Assembly (NCBI GenBank): GCA_023382535.1
Contig: JAHDWA010000056.1
Location: 1 to 64,000, forward strand
Source of the DNA: Anaerolineae bacterium
GTDB taxonomy: Bacteria > Chloroflexota > Anaerolineae > 4572-78 > J111
DNA: 64,000 bases
Direction: 5' to 3'
The position numbers and the translations under genes are program-made. Below the pieces are notes generated by a model. It made no database searches. It was not told the DNA's origin and was given only the letters and a program-made list of their open reading frames with translations. Of the stretch, positions 7,903 to 17,924 are shown piece by piece (position 1 is the first letter of the stretch; each line of letters begins with the position of its first letter).

Positions 7903-9675
7903 CTAAAGCTCAGGAAAATGCAGCTCGACAGTACACTGCTCAGGTGACATCACGACCCGGGAGCATAACTGTTCGCAAATTGCCCGCAGGTCGAAAAATT
8001 CTGCCTGATCAATGATATCCTGTGCCTGTTCCAAACCAGACACTTGATCTAAATTGAACTCATCTTTACGATCAATTGTTCCTTGAGCCTGTTTTATGTA
8101 ATGCGCAATCTGGTCAGGTGTTGCTTTGATCCGGCTGTTGGCCAGTTCTTTCTCCAACTTTTCTAGCTCGCTATTCAACTGCTTAATCAAGGCTTGCTGC
8201 CTCACGAGTTCTTCTTGAACAAAATCTACAGTGGTGTCCATCTCGGCAGCCTTACGAAACAAATTGATCCCCTGGCGTTTTGCTTCGTCACGCTCGGTTC
8301 GGGTTTTCTCCACGCGCAGGGTCAAGTCTTCCCAATCTTTGCCTAAGCATTCATTGGTCCAATCGAGTAGTTGCTGAAGATATTCAGGGTGGAGGACATG
8401 ATTCAACAAGCTGCGCAGTATCTCCGGTTCTACAAGATCGGCCCGAACGGGGCCGGAGTCTGGACAGGATGGAATATTCTGATCGTGACGCTTACAGATG
8501 TAGTAGCGATAAGACTTCTCTTTATTATTTTTCTTAATGCTTTTGCCATACATTTCTCCACCGCAATGAGCACATGCCGCTATGTTGGCGAGAAAAAAGG
8601 TACCCCTTTTCCGCCTCGGGTGATTGCGCCCGGCAAAATTTCTGACTTTGGGTTTTGGCAGAACCTGTTGGACTGCCTCGAAAAGCTCTCTGGACATCAA
8701 GCGCGGGTACACAGGGCGAAATACCTCGCCTCGGAACTCATATTCACTGATGAAGGTTTTATTCCGAAAGAAGTGGTCCCATGCGCTAGAATCTGGCTCA
8801 TATAATCCAGTCGCTTCAGCAATGGCAGGATGAGGTGCACCTTGAGCCCTCATTTCGAAAGCCCGCATAATCAACTGCTGAGTACCCGGATCAATTTCAG
8901 GTTTCCGGCCCATTCGTGGCGTGCCATCCTTGTACGTACCAATAAATACCTCGCGAGAGGTGTATCCAGTACAAATAGGACCAACCGGTACACAGCCTTG
9001 TTCCGCGACAAAGAATAAACCTCGGATGGTATGCGCCCTCAAGTCGTTGAGATACTGCTCATTTTTCCAATGGATAAGCGCTTCATAAATGCGGCTCATG
9101 GAACCAGAAGGAATATCATCATTCATTGACAGAATTTTCCAGCCATTTATGCGCAATTCGGCCGTATAGAGGAGTGACTGATCCTGATCTCTGGCGAATC
9201 TGGAGAAATCCCAGATGATGAGTAGGTCTGCCGGCCGAGGTTTCTGTCTGGACAAGTAGATCATCCACTCAAAGCTTTTACGATCAGCCGATTTACCTGA
9301 AACCCAAAAATCTGTAAAGATGTGTTTCTCGTCCAGAATCCAGCCTCTCTCGATTACTAATTTCTTAACAGCGCTTATCTGCGAGTCGGGAGTCTGGCTG
9401 AGCCCCGGTGAGGTTCGCAAGTAAACGAACACTTTTGTGCCCGCTGGCATATCACGTGGGTCTATCTCATCGTCATCGTCTCTGCGTTTACCGCTGCGAA
9501 TTACAGTAACTTGGGGTGCTGGCAGATATTTGTAAATCTGCTTTTGCCGCCAATCACTGTGAGCAATCAACGGAAACGCCAGAAGAAAGGCTAGACCGAA
9601 CCAATACGGGATTAACGTGACGAGTTGCCTTGAGAAGGAGGTCACTTCATTGAATTTGCGCGTCGTTCTTTTCAT
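7903..9675 (-). CDS. Large serine recombinase with an extra hydrophobic N-terminus
   Basis: A 590-residue serine recombinase. The catalytic domain starts near residue 81 (VFVYLRTS, predicted nucleophile Ser89) and continues through IIWDFSRFARD. A Recombinase domain follows (HTIRGLFFVAEQGCVPVGP...), then a zinc ribbon (CAHCGGEMYG with a later C/H pair) and a C-terminal coiled coil. Large serine recombinases integrate or excise mobile elements. Unusually, about 80 residues precede the catalytic core and include a hydrophobic segment (about 17-38). The upstream start is supported by a GAGGGA site just before the ATG. It pairs with the ParB-like gene on the same strand. Confidence 0.88.
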   Translation of the reverse strand: MKRTTRKFNEVTSFSRQLVTLIPYWFGLAFLLAFPLIAHSDWRQKQIYKYLPAPQVTVIRSGKRRDDDDEIDPRDMPAGTKVFVYLRTSPGLSQTPDSQISAVKKLVIERGWILDEKHIFTDFWVSGKSADRKSFEWMIYLSRQKPRPADLLIIWDFSRFARDQDQSLLYTAELRINGWKILSMNDDIPSGSMSRIYEALIHWKNEQYLNDLRAHTIRGLFFVAEQGCVPVGPICTGYTSREVFIGTYKDGTPRMGRKPEIDPGTQQLIMRAFEMRAQGAPHPAIAEATGLYEPDSSAWDHFFRNKTFISEYEFRGEVFRPVYPRLMSRELFEAVQQVLPKPKVRNFAGRNHPRRKRGTFFLANIAACAHCGGEMYGKSIKKNNKEKSYRYYICKRHDQNIPSCPDSGPVRADLVEPEILRSLLNHVLHPEYLQQLLDWTNECLGKDWEDLTLRVEKTRTERDEAKRQGINLFRKAAEMDTTVDFVQEELVRQQALIKQLNSELEKLEKELANSRIKATPDQIAHYIKQAQGTIDRKDEFNLDQVSGLEQAQDIIDQAEFFDLRAICEQLCSRVVMSPEQCTVELHFPEL

Positions 9676-9755
9676 TTTTCCCTCGAAGTTTGTAAAAGAG
9701 ATAATTCTGCCACTTGGGTTAGCCTTATCTGACCTCTAAGGCAAAAAGCAAAAAT

Positions 9756-9792
9756 AAACGTCCCACCCCTTTACAAAAGGGCGGGACGTTTG
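9756..9792. repeat. GC-rich inverted repeat upstream of the recombinase
   Basis: AAACGTCCCACCCCTTT (9756-9772) faces AAAGGGCGGGACGTTT (9776-9791), complementary but for one bulged base, with a 3-4 base loop. It sits about 80 bp upstream of the recombinase start and could be a terminator for leftward or rightward transcription, an operator, or part of an element end. Confidence 0.6.
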
Positions 9793-9815
9793 TCGAGCAA
9801 TAATTTAAGGGTGAA

Positions 9816-10000
9816 CGCGATTGGGCTAGCTATTCCTCGGAATAACTGACTCGGCCCATCCTTTTACCTCACTGTCTAGCAGATTTGCGGCTCATGATAG
9901 CCCGATTGCGGCGAATGGTCAATTAAACCCGGCCTGCACCGGTGACGGGAGTCGTTGGACTCCCTAAAACGGACTAAGAGTCCGGCATTTCCTAACCTCG
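9816..10000. ncRNA. Putative structured RNA of unknown class (strand uncertain)
   Basis: Between 9676 and 10244 no protein gene is visible, but the DNA is full of pairing segments. CGCGATTGGGCTA (9816-9828) pairs completely with TAGCCCGATTGCG (9898-9910) including two G-U pairs. Inside it lies TATTC/GAATA (9831-9844). Downstream follow CCGG/CCGG (9929-9942), GGGAGT/ACTCCC (9947-9964) and CGGACT/AGTCCG (9970-9984). Wobble pairs inside a long-range stem are more typical of RNA than of DNA operators. I could not match it to 6S RNA, tmRNA, RNase P or SRP RNA. Confidence 0.35.
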
Positions 10001-10135
10001 TTCGGGCCTGCTTTAAGTAGGCTGCTTTACATCGAGGACAAAGCTTTCTTCTTGAAGAAATACTAGGTCTAGTATGGATTTTCTCCTACTGCACAAGATA
10101 TGGTGCTTACTGAGCGAGTGGCAGCAGCGGCTAAT

Positions 10136-10164
10136 TTGAGAAAAAGGGCACTTTATGGTATAAT
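10136..10164 (+). promoter_or_regulatory. gyrB promoter
   Basis: TTGAGA (10136-10141), a 17-bp spacer and TATAAT (10159-10164) preceded by TG at the extended -10 position. It is a near-ideal sigma-70-type promoter about 80 bp upstream of gyrB. Confidence 0.8.
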
Positions 10165-10217
10165 ATAGTGTCATATTTTACGCACTCCGTCACCCGATTT
10201 TTCAAAAAAGGGATTAG

Positions 10218-12179
<1,962 letters not shown>

Positions 12180-12181
12180 TT

Positions 12182-12580
12182 ATGACTAATGCCTATTTTA
12201 CCGTACCCGCCGTGGATGAGGAATATACTCAAAATCTATCCCTGCATAAGCATAGAGTTATCCGGCAATATGCCTTCCAAAGTCAAGGAGATACATCATT
12301 GGATCTCTTGGAGGCCAAACAGAAGATCCAGGAGAGGGTGATAATGGGATTGGTGTCAAAGAAATCTGGGAGGCGCTCCGAAATCAAGCGTAAAGTTGAA
12401 AAACGTCCGCAATTTGAGAAATTTGAGGCGGCCGAATCCAAGGATCTGGGCACAATCATTCTAAAACCGGCTCCGCCACCATCTTTATCTGCAGATTTGC
12501 CTTTGCCTGAGGAAAGGGAGAAGACTGAGGGGCAGAATTTGACAATTACTGACGACACGACCAATAGGACATCTGAATAA
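12182..12580 (+). CDS. Hypothetical protein downstream of gyrB
   Basis: The ATG lies two bases after the gyrB stop. The 132-residue product is hydrophilic and probably largely disordered: a Lys/Arg-rich middle (SKKSGRRSEIKRKVEKRPQ) and a Pro/Glu/Thr-rich C-terminus. No family is recognised, and composition is more AT-rich than gyrB. It could be a real small gene co-transcribed with gyrB or chance open frame at the edge of the AT-rich island. Confidence 0.4.
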   Translation: MTNAYFTVPAVDEEYTQNLSLHKHRVIRQYAFQSQGDTSLDLLEAKQKIQERVIMGLVSKKSGRRSEIKRKVEKRPQFEKFEAAESKDLGTIILKPAPPPSLSADLPLPEEREKTEGQNLTITDDTTNRTSE

Positions 12581-12878
12581 ATAACCCAATGTTGCAAGGC
12601 TAATGGAATCTCCTTTAATCTAGTCTTTAATAATCGAGTCGCAGCGACTTCACATCAAAGTAAGTAAACCGAGCTGCAATAACTCGGAAAATGAGTCGCA
12701 ACAGCTTCGCTAAAATGGACGGTGTTTGCCCCTCCCAGTCCCAATAACTATAGTTTCCTACAAAGCCACCTCTGTGCGAGTGGCTTTGTATTACTGATTT
12801 GGTCCCATTACCTTTTGTGCAGAATTTGGTACTGAACGATTTTGTATCAAAAAACATGGTGTTTTACGAAGTGAGCTG
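12581..12878. other. Gene-free stretch with multiple hairpins and one island-edge repeat
   Basis: No convincing gene. It contains AGTCGC-A-GCGACT (12637-12649 region), CCGAG/CTCGG just after, the motif CTTCGCTAAAATGGAC (12705-12720) that recurs near 26710, and a 10-bp inverted repeat ACAAAGCCAC/GTGGCTTTGT (12760-12769, 12780-12789). A 76-codon minus-strand open frame here has no family features. Confidence 0.55.
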
Positions 12879-13142
12879 CTAAATGATCTTCTTAATTGCC
12901 CTTAGAACTTTATCTGCTTGTTCCCGATCACTCTCCTTTTCGCGCTCCGATAAACCGCTGTAGGGTGTATTCATTTGCCTTTGCCAATGCTTTACTTTGT
13001 CGGCAGGAATTGTTACAGATCCATCACCATTTTGTTGACATAGGTCAAACAAGTATATCATCCAGTGTGACCATATTTGATGTTGTATTTCTGCTATTTT
13101 CTCTCTCAAGGTTGGCTCCAATTTTTGCAGGAAAGATACCAC
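12879..13142 (-). CDS. Small RyR-like domain protein
   Basis: An 87-residue soluble protein with the pattern WSHWM, DGSVTIPADKV, then TPYSGLSEREKESDREQAD. The last part closely resembles the RyR repeat signature (PY-x-x-LSE-x-EK-x-x-DR) found in small bacterial and phage proteins as well as ryanodine receptors. Molecular function in bacteria is not established; it is often linked with membrane or nucleotide-signalling conflict proteins (inference). It is the second gene after the RipA-like membrane protein, 19 bp downstream, on the minus strand. Confidence 0.65.
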   Translation of the reverse strand: MVSFLQKLEPTLREKIAEIQHQIWSHWMIYLFDLCQQNGDGSVTIPADKVKHWQRQMNTPYSGLSEREKESDREQADKVLRAIKKII

Positions 13143-13161
13143 AAAATAGCTACCAGTCTGT

Positions 13162-13749
13162 TTAACCGAATCCTACGATGATATTCCAGACTGCAAATAA
13201 ACATACCAGACCGTATAATGCACCAAACACAATAGGGACTCGTTTCTCTTCTTGATTAAATGGTCTATAGACGGTGCCATCTCCATGACCTAAGGCATCC
13301 CATTCAGCGTCAAAAAGTTTGGCTGGTAAACGAGTCTCCAATAAATGGATTATTTTAAACTTTCCACTGTTAAGTTGTTTGTAAGATTGGATCAAACGCC
13401 ACCATGTGAAGCTAAAAACAACCCCTGCTATCGCTGCCAAAATTATCCAACCATATTGAACATTGGGTTGTGGAGTTATACTTATAAATCCAACTATCGC
13501 TGTAACAAGAGCAGTATTTACAGTTAAAAAGAACGTGTTTGCACTATGCCGACGTTCGCTCACTTTATCTTGCATTTCTACAAAAAGTTTATACTGTTCA
13601 AATAAAATTTTAATTTCCGATTCTGACAAATCGGAGGGTATCTTGTTGAAAAGTTTGTTTTCTATCTTAGCAGGTTGGTTATTCACAGATCCTCCTTTTT
13701 CAATTGATGTACCTAGTAGATTAAAGTCCTGATTTTGTGACCTCGACAT
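13162..13749 (-). CDS. RipA-like / SLATT-like small membrane protein
   Basis: A 195-residue protein with a soluble N-terminus (about 1-70) ending in EMQDKVSERRHSANTFFL, two TM helices (about 73-92 and 100-118), a cytoplasmic segment WWRLIQSYKQLNSGKFKII...LFDAEWDALG, and a final TM helix near the C-terminus. This arrangement matches the RipA-type multimeric membrane proteins and resembles SLATT effectors, which are proposed pore-formers in nucleotide-triggered conflict systems. Pairing with a RyR-like partner supports a two-gene module; the trigger is unknown. Confidence 0.65.
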   Translation of the reverse strand: MSRSQNQDFNLLGTSIEKGGSVNNQPAKIENKLFNKIPSDLSESEIKILFEQYKLFVEMQDKVSERRHSANTFFLTVNTALVTAIVGFISITPQPNVQYGWIILAAIAGVVFSFTWWRLIQSYKQLNSGKFKIIHLLETRLPAKLFDAEWDALGHGDGTVYRPFNQEEKRVPIVFGALYGLVCLFAVWNIIVGFG

Positions 13750-13822
13750 TTCCTCTATATTGTAACATGTCAGAATCTCACTGACAATAGCAAAAAGTCA
13801 AATAGCCATAGCCAAATCTCTC

Positions 13823-13851
13823 TTGTCAAATTATTAAATTTGTGTTATTCT
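13823..13851 (+). promoter_or_regulatory. Candidate promoter of the six-gene island cluster
   Basis: TTGTCA (13823-13828), 17-bp spacer, TATTCT (13846-13851) with TGT directly before the -10. It is the best promoter-like match in the 346-bp gap between the divergent membrane protein and the plus-strand cluster, leaving a leader of about 240 nt. Confidence 0.5.
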
Positions 13852-13857
13852 GGAAGA

Positions 13858-14095
13858 CACTAACAAATGCCTCAAAAGTTGTGTTACTTAACAAGATGTT
13901 AGGCCAACTTTTCCGCACCTCTCCAACCCAAAAATTGAATTTAGAGGATGCCCACTGATCGATAATGTAAAAGGATTTCTTTGTTTTAAGTTAGTTGGCA
14001 AGTAACAGACTCAGGAGATGCTGGGTTGGCAGAGATATGTTCAAGATATATCCTGAGTTTGTAGGCTCCTCGTTATTTGAAGGAGGTACAGCACC
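13858..14095. other. Long 5' leader of the island cluster
   Basis: No gene seen. The sequence holds a possible hairpin between CTCAGGA (about 14010) and TCCTGAG (about 14052), and a clear GGAGG ribosome site just before the GTG at 14096. No known riboswitch was recognised. Confidence 0.4.
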
Positions 14096-15034
14096 GTGAC
14101 CCTCAAAACCAGCTCCGTAGGCAGTTATCCCCCACTTTATGATCCTAACCAATCAATTCATCATAAGCCCAAACAAGAACAAGATGAAATTGTTCGCCAG
14201 TCTATTGAGAGAGCTATCCACGATCAAAAAGAACTGGACATAGATGTCTTGGTTGATGGTCAAGCACGTGATGATGTAATATCCCTTATTTGCCCTTATC
14301 TCTTAGGGTTTTCTGGGAATACCTTACCCTATCGGGTAATTGCACGTATTCAGCCATCTAAAGAGCCAATCACCGTAGCAGATTATCTTCTAGCTAAGAA
14401 GTTGGCAGGCGGGAAACCGCTAAAGGCACATCTAACGGGACCTATGACTATAATTAGGAGTGCCTTCGTTGATCCCAACTCAGGTTATGCTAGTAAAACA
14501 GATCCTACACTCATTAAGGATATCGCCTTCGCCCTAGGCCAGGAAGCCAAATTCTTAGTTGGGGAAGGGGCGGAAATTGTGCAGATTGATGAACCAGTTC
14601 TGGCAGATGGAGTGGATTTGGACTTAGCTTTTGAAGCCATACGCCAGATTATCGAGATAGGGGAGATACCTTTCCCTGCTCTGCATGTATGCGGCAATGT
14701 TTCCAGAATACTACCCGATATATTGACTCGTTCTCCAGTTAAAATGGTCTCCTTAGAAGGTTCATGGTTAAAACGTGAAGAATTAGCTTATATTGATCGT
14801 AACTATATGACCCAGTGCGGCAAACAATTCGGCCTGGGGTGTATATCCGTTGTGGACTATAATGTGGAGCGCCCTAGAACTGTCCAGAATTTTTTAGATC
14901 AAATGGTCACTCGACTTGGGGCGGAGAATATTTGGGCAGTAATGCCTAACTGTGGACTCCGCCCAGTACCCTATGAGATAGCCAAAGCAAAACTTAAAGT
15001 GATAGTGGATGCGGCCAAGTCTCTAGCTATTTAG
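14096..15034 (+). CDS. MetE-core (cobalamin-independent methionine synthase C-terminal-like) protein
   Basis: A 312-residue stand-alone MetE-type TIM barrel, the size of archaeal core enzymes and much shorter than bacterial MetE (about 750 residues). Expected zinc ligands are present: His197 and Cys199 in HVCGN, Glu221 in SLEGS and Cys286 in PNCGL; the substrate motif QIDEP is at 163-167. Family members transfer a methyl group to a thiol, usually homocysteine, from methyl-folate or a methylated carrier. Here it is the first gene of the conflict-like cluster, 39 bp upstream of an NTPase, so methionine synthesis may not be its role (inference). GTG start preceded by GGAGG. Confidence 0.8.
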   Translation: MTLKTSSVGSYPPLYDPNQSIHHKPKQEQDEIVRQSIERAIHDQKELDIDVLVDGQARDDVISLICPYLLGFSGNTLPYRVIARIQPSKEPITVADYLLAKKLAGGKPLKAHLTGPMTIIRSAFVDPNSGYASKTDPTLIKDIAFALGQEAKFLVGEGAEIVQIDEPVLADGVDLDLAFEAIRQIIEIGEIPFPALHVCGNVSRILPDILTRSPVKMVSLEGSWLKREELAYIDRNYMTQCGKQFGLGCISVVDYNVERPRTVQNFLDQMVTRLGAENIWAVMPNCGLRPVPYEIAKAKLKVIVDAAKSLAI

Positions 15035-15073
15035 AAGAAGCTAATTCTGTATCACTTAAAACAGGAGGCAACA

Positions 15074-17911
15074 GTGGTATCAATCGATCAACACTATATT
15101 AGTGAAGCTGTCGAGAAACGGTTTGTTGGTCGTAAAGAAGCACTCAGTGTTTTCTATCAGCGTTTTGCTTATCGGCATATGAAGAACGTAGTCTATTATT
15201 ATGCTGAGGGAGGAGTGGGCAAAACCTGGATTTTGCAGAAAATTCTGCTGGACAATTGGAATGATCCTGTGCATACGGCTGCAGATATTATTAATTTTTT
15301 TGACACCCAGAATCAAAGTATTTATGGTCTTCAAGCTACGATCAAGTCGCGTCTGGCGTCTTTAGATGTGGGTGACGCATTTGGACCTTACGACGCTACG
15401 ATGAAACAATTGGAGGCTGCACGGGCCGACGAACACACTAAATCAGTCGGGTTATTAGCTAGTTTGGAAAGCAGGGTGAATAAGCTTTTTATCGAAGGCT
15501 GTCAGAAAGCAATCATTGGCCGGGAAGTTATCCTACTTTTTGACACTTTTGAGCGGGTGCAACAGCTATATGTAGGCCAATGGATGCTTAAAGAGTTTTT
15601 ACCCCAAGTTCGAAGTTTAATTATTGCTATTGTAGGGCGTCCTGTTCCAACTAAGGCAGAAGTTCCAAACAATGTCGTAGCTTACGAGTTAGGTGGACTT
15701 GAACTGGCTGATGTCCAGAGTTATGCCCGCCAGACTTGGCCATTATCAATACCTGGTGACCTCGTCCACCGCGTCTGGCAGCATACAAATGGTACTCCTC
15801 TGCTGATAGATTTAATTTTTGATCTAGCTTCTACTCAGTTCATTTATGGGTTGGAGGAACTTGATCAAGTATCTCGACTTCAAGATTCAGAAAGACTCAA
15901 AAAAGAATTAACCAAACATTTTCGAGCTGGAACCGAACTGGATAGAGTAATTTGGGCAATGGCCTTTCTCAGGCGTCGTTTTGATATACCGATGCTTAAA
16001 CATATTGTGGAGAGTGGTGAGCTTTTAGATCTCGACCCGTCCGGTTATCAACGGATCATTACGGAACTTCGTAAATTTAAGTTTGTAAAAGAGTATCCTG
16101 AATTAGAGAGCCATCTCTTGCATGATGAAATGCAAAGGATGGTGGCAAAGTATTTGTTAGAAGAAGTAGATCCCCGGCACGAGATAAGAGATGTTCTTTA
16201 CAATTTGATTGTGCTCCAGTATTACCCCAAAGTCATTGCTGAGACTAAAGAGACTAACCATACTCTGGCTCGGCAGCTTCAAGTAGAACAGTTAGGCTAT
16301 ATCCTTGATAAGGATTTGCAGAAAAAGAATCTAAAAGGGGGACTTGCGCAATACTTGGCCTATCGGGATGAGATTGACCAGACACACGAATATGATTTTG
16401 AAGAATTGTTGTGGGGGGAAGTTCGTGATCATTTGGAGGGCCTGGAGGATAATGGATATGAGGAGTCCTATCAACGGGGTCAATGGTTACGAAGGCATAA
16501 TCTCTTTGCCAAGGCCGAAAATCATTACCGGGAAATGAGCCGGCGCTTTAAGGGTAAGGTAGTAGAAATCAACAAATCATTGGGTTTCTCACTCTTACGC
16601 CAAGGTAAAATTCAAGAAACTATAGAAATTCTTGAACAAGGACAAGCCTTAGTAACAGACGACGACTTTGATGACATAGCTGATTTTAATAATCTTCTAG
16701 GTCAAGCTCACTTTGCTGCCGGACATTGGGATAAAGCCCTCCAACATTATACTCTGGGCGCGCGTGCCTACACCTTAGCTAAGAATGTGGCAGGAATTGC
16801 TAGGATATACGTCAATCGAGGATACCTTTATTCATTGCAAGGTTTATACTCGCATGCAATAGGAGAATGCAAACGTGCCTTAGAATTGCTCGGTTCATTG
16901 CCAAAACATGATCTACAAACTCAGCGCACACGTATGTATGCCCAAATGAATTTAGGTACAGCCTATCGGCATGCAGGCAATTACGAAATGGCATCCACTC
17001 ATTACCAGACTAGCCTGGAACTGGCACAAGAGGGTAAAGACCAGGAGGTTCTTTGTTATGCCTTAGAACAGTTGGGTATCAACGCCTGTTTGCGAGGACG
17101 AAAACTGCGTCGAGAAAGTAACGACTTGACCCAAGCTGTGCAACTCCAACTTCAAGCCTGGCAATATCTGACCCAGCCCTTAGAAATGGCCCAAGAAGCC
17201 GATTGGCGAGTGGCACTTGCTGACGGGTTGAGTCGCATGGCCAGAGTCTACGAAGAGATCTTCCGACTGGTGCATTTACGACATACCTTGGATCAAAAAA
17301 TGCCTGAATTTAACAATCCACTTACCAAGCTTCAAGCAGAGGCCAGTAAATTCCAGCCGCCGATTGAGGTGGAGTACGAATATGACCTGCTGATCTCCAA
17401 GCCTTTCTCTAAACTGGATTGGTTGGAGAAAGCGGCACGGCTGTTTGAGTTGAGTGCCTTAGTAGCAGATGAGATCAATGACTTCCAACGAACCTTGGAT
17501 AGTCTGATGGATTTTGCCAGATTACTGGTAGAGTTAAAACGCTATGAGGAAGTGCCAATTGTTGTCCGTAGAACCGAACGGATCAAAGGTTTTGTTTATC
17601 AGGAAGAGTTATTCTCAGCTATGAGCGATATTACGCTGGCCAATTTGGCATTTGAACAGAAGCAGTATAGCTCCGCTCTTGAAAAATATGCAAGTGCTTA
17701 TGCTTCTATGGCAAAACAGACCGGCTATGCTTCTTATTTGTTGACCGATAATCTTAGGGGGTTGAGCCAACGCATGCAACGTCTGACAGCTGAAATGAAA
17801 TTAAAGTGGTGCGATACTCTGGAAGAACACTGGTTGACACAATCAGTCTCAACCGTTCGGCCCGACATGCTCCAATTGCTCGAAGAGATTCGCCTTAATA
17901 CTTTGATGTGA
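15074..17911 (+). CDS. STAND-type P-loop NTPase with C-terminal TPR array
   Basis: A 945-residue protein. An ORC/AAA-like start FVGRKEAL leads to Walker A AEGGVGKTW (44-52) and Walker B VILLFDTFERVQ, then a winged-helix-like region, and from about residue 480 a TPR superhelix (e.g. LLGQAHFAAGHWDKALQHYT, NLGTAYRHAGNYEMASTHY). Such proteins act as ATP-switch sensors or scaffolds in signalling and immunity. GTG start with AGGAGG. It lies 39 bp after the MetE-like gene and 13 bp before the radical SAM gene, so the three are probably one transcript. The ligand is unknown. Confidence 0.82.
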   Translation: MVSIDQHYISEAVEKRFVGRKEALSVFYQRFAYRHMKNVVYYYAEGGVGKTWILQKILLDNWNDPVHTAADIINFFDTQNQSIYGLQATIKSRLASLDVGDAFGPYDATMKQLEAARADEHTKSVGLLASLESRVNKLFIEGCQKAIIGREVILLFDTFERVQQLYVGQWMLKEFLPQVRSLIIAIVGRPVPTKAEVPNNVVAYELGGLELADVQSYARQTWPLSIPGDLVHRVWQHTNGTPLLIDLIFDLASTQFIYGLEELDQVSRLQDSERLKKELTKHFRAGTELDRVIWAMAFLRRRFDIPMLKHIVESGELLDLDPSGYQRIITELRKFKFVKEYPELESHLLHDEMQRMVAKYLLEEVDPRHEIRDVLYNLIVLQYYPKVIAETKETNHTLARQLQVEQLGYILDKDLQKKNLKGGLAQYLAYRDEIDQTHEYDFEELLWGEVRDHLEGLEDNGYEESYQRGQWLRRHNLFAKAENHYREMSRRFKGKVVEINKSLGFSLLRQGKIQETIEILEQGQALVTDDDFDDIADFNNLLGQAHFAAGHWDKALQHYTLGARAYTLAKNVAGIARIYVNRGYLYSLQGLYSHAIGECKRALELLGSLPKHDLQTQRTRMYAQMNLGTAYRHAGNYEMASTHYQTSLELAQEGKDQEVLCYALEQLGINACLRGRKLRRESNDLTQAVQLQLQAWQYLTQPLEMAQEADWRVALADGLSRMARVYEEIFRLVHLRHTLDQKMPEFNNPLTKLQAEASKFQPPIEVEYEYDLLISKPFSKLDWLEKAARLFELSALVADEINDFQRTLDSLMDFARLLVELKRYEEVPIVVRRTERIKGFVYQEELFSAMSDITLANLAFEQKQYSSALEKYASAYASMAKQTGYASYLLTDNLRGLSQRMQRLTAEMKLKWCDTLEEHWLTQSVSTVRPDMLQLLEEIRLNTLM

Positions 17912-17924
17912 AAATTACCAATGT

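Noticed and set aside
9816..10000. tmRNA, 6S, SRP or RNase P RNA
   Set aside because: Conserved core sequences of these RNAs were looked for on both strands and not found, so only a generic structured-RNA call is made.
12627..12857. 76-codon minus-strand frame in the gap after gyrB
   Set aside because: Covers several hairpins and the island-edge repeat; composition is that of intergenic DNA and no family is seen.
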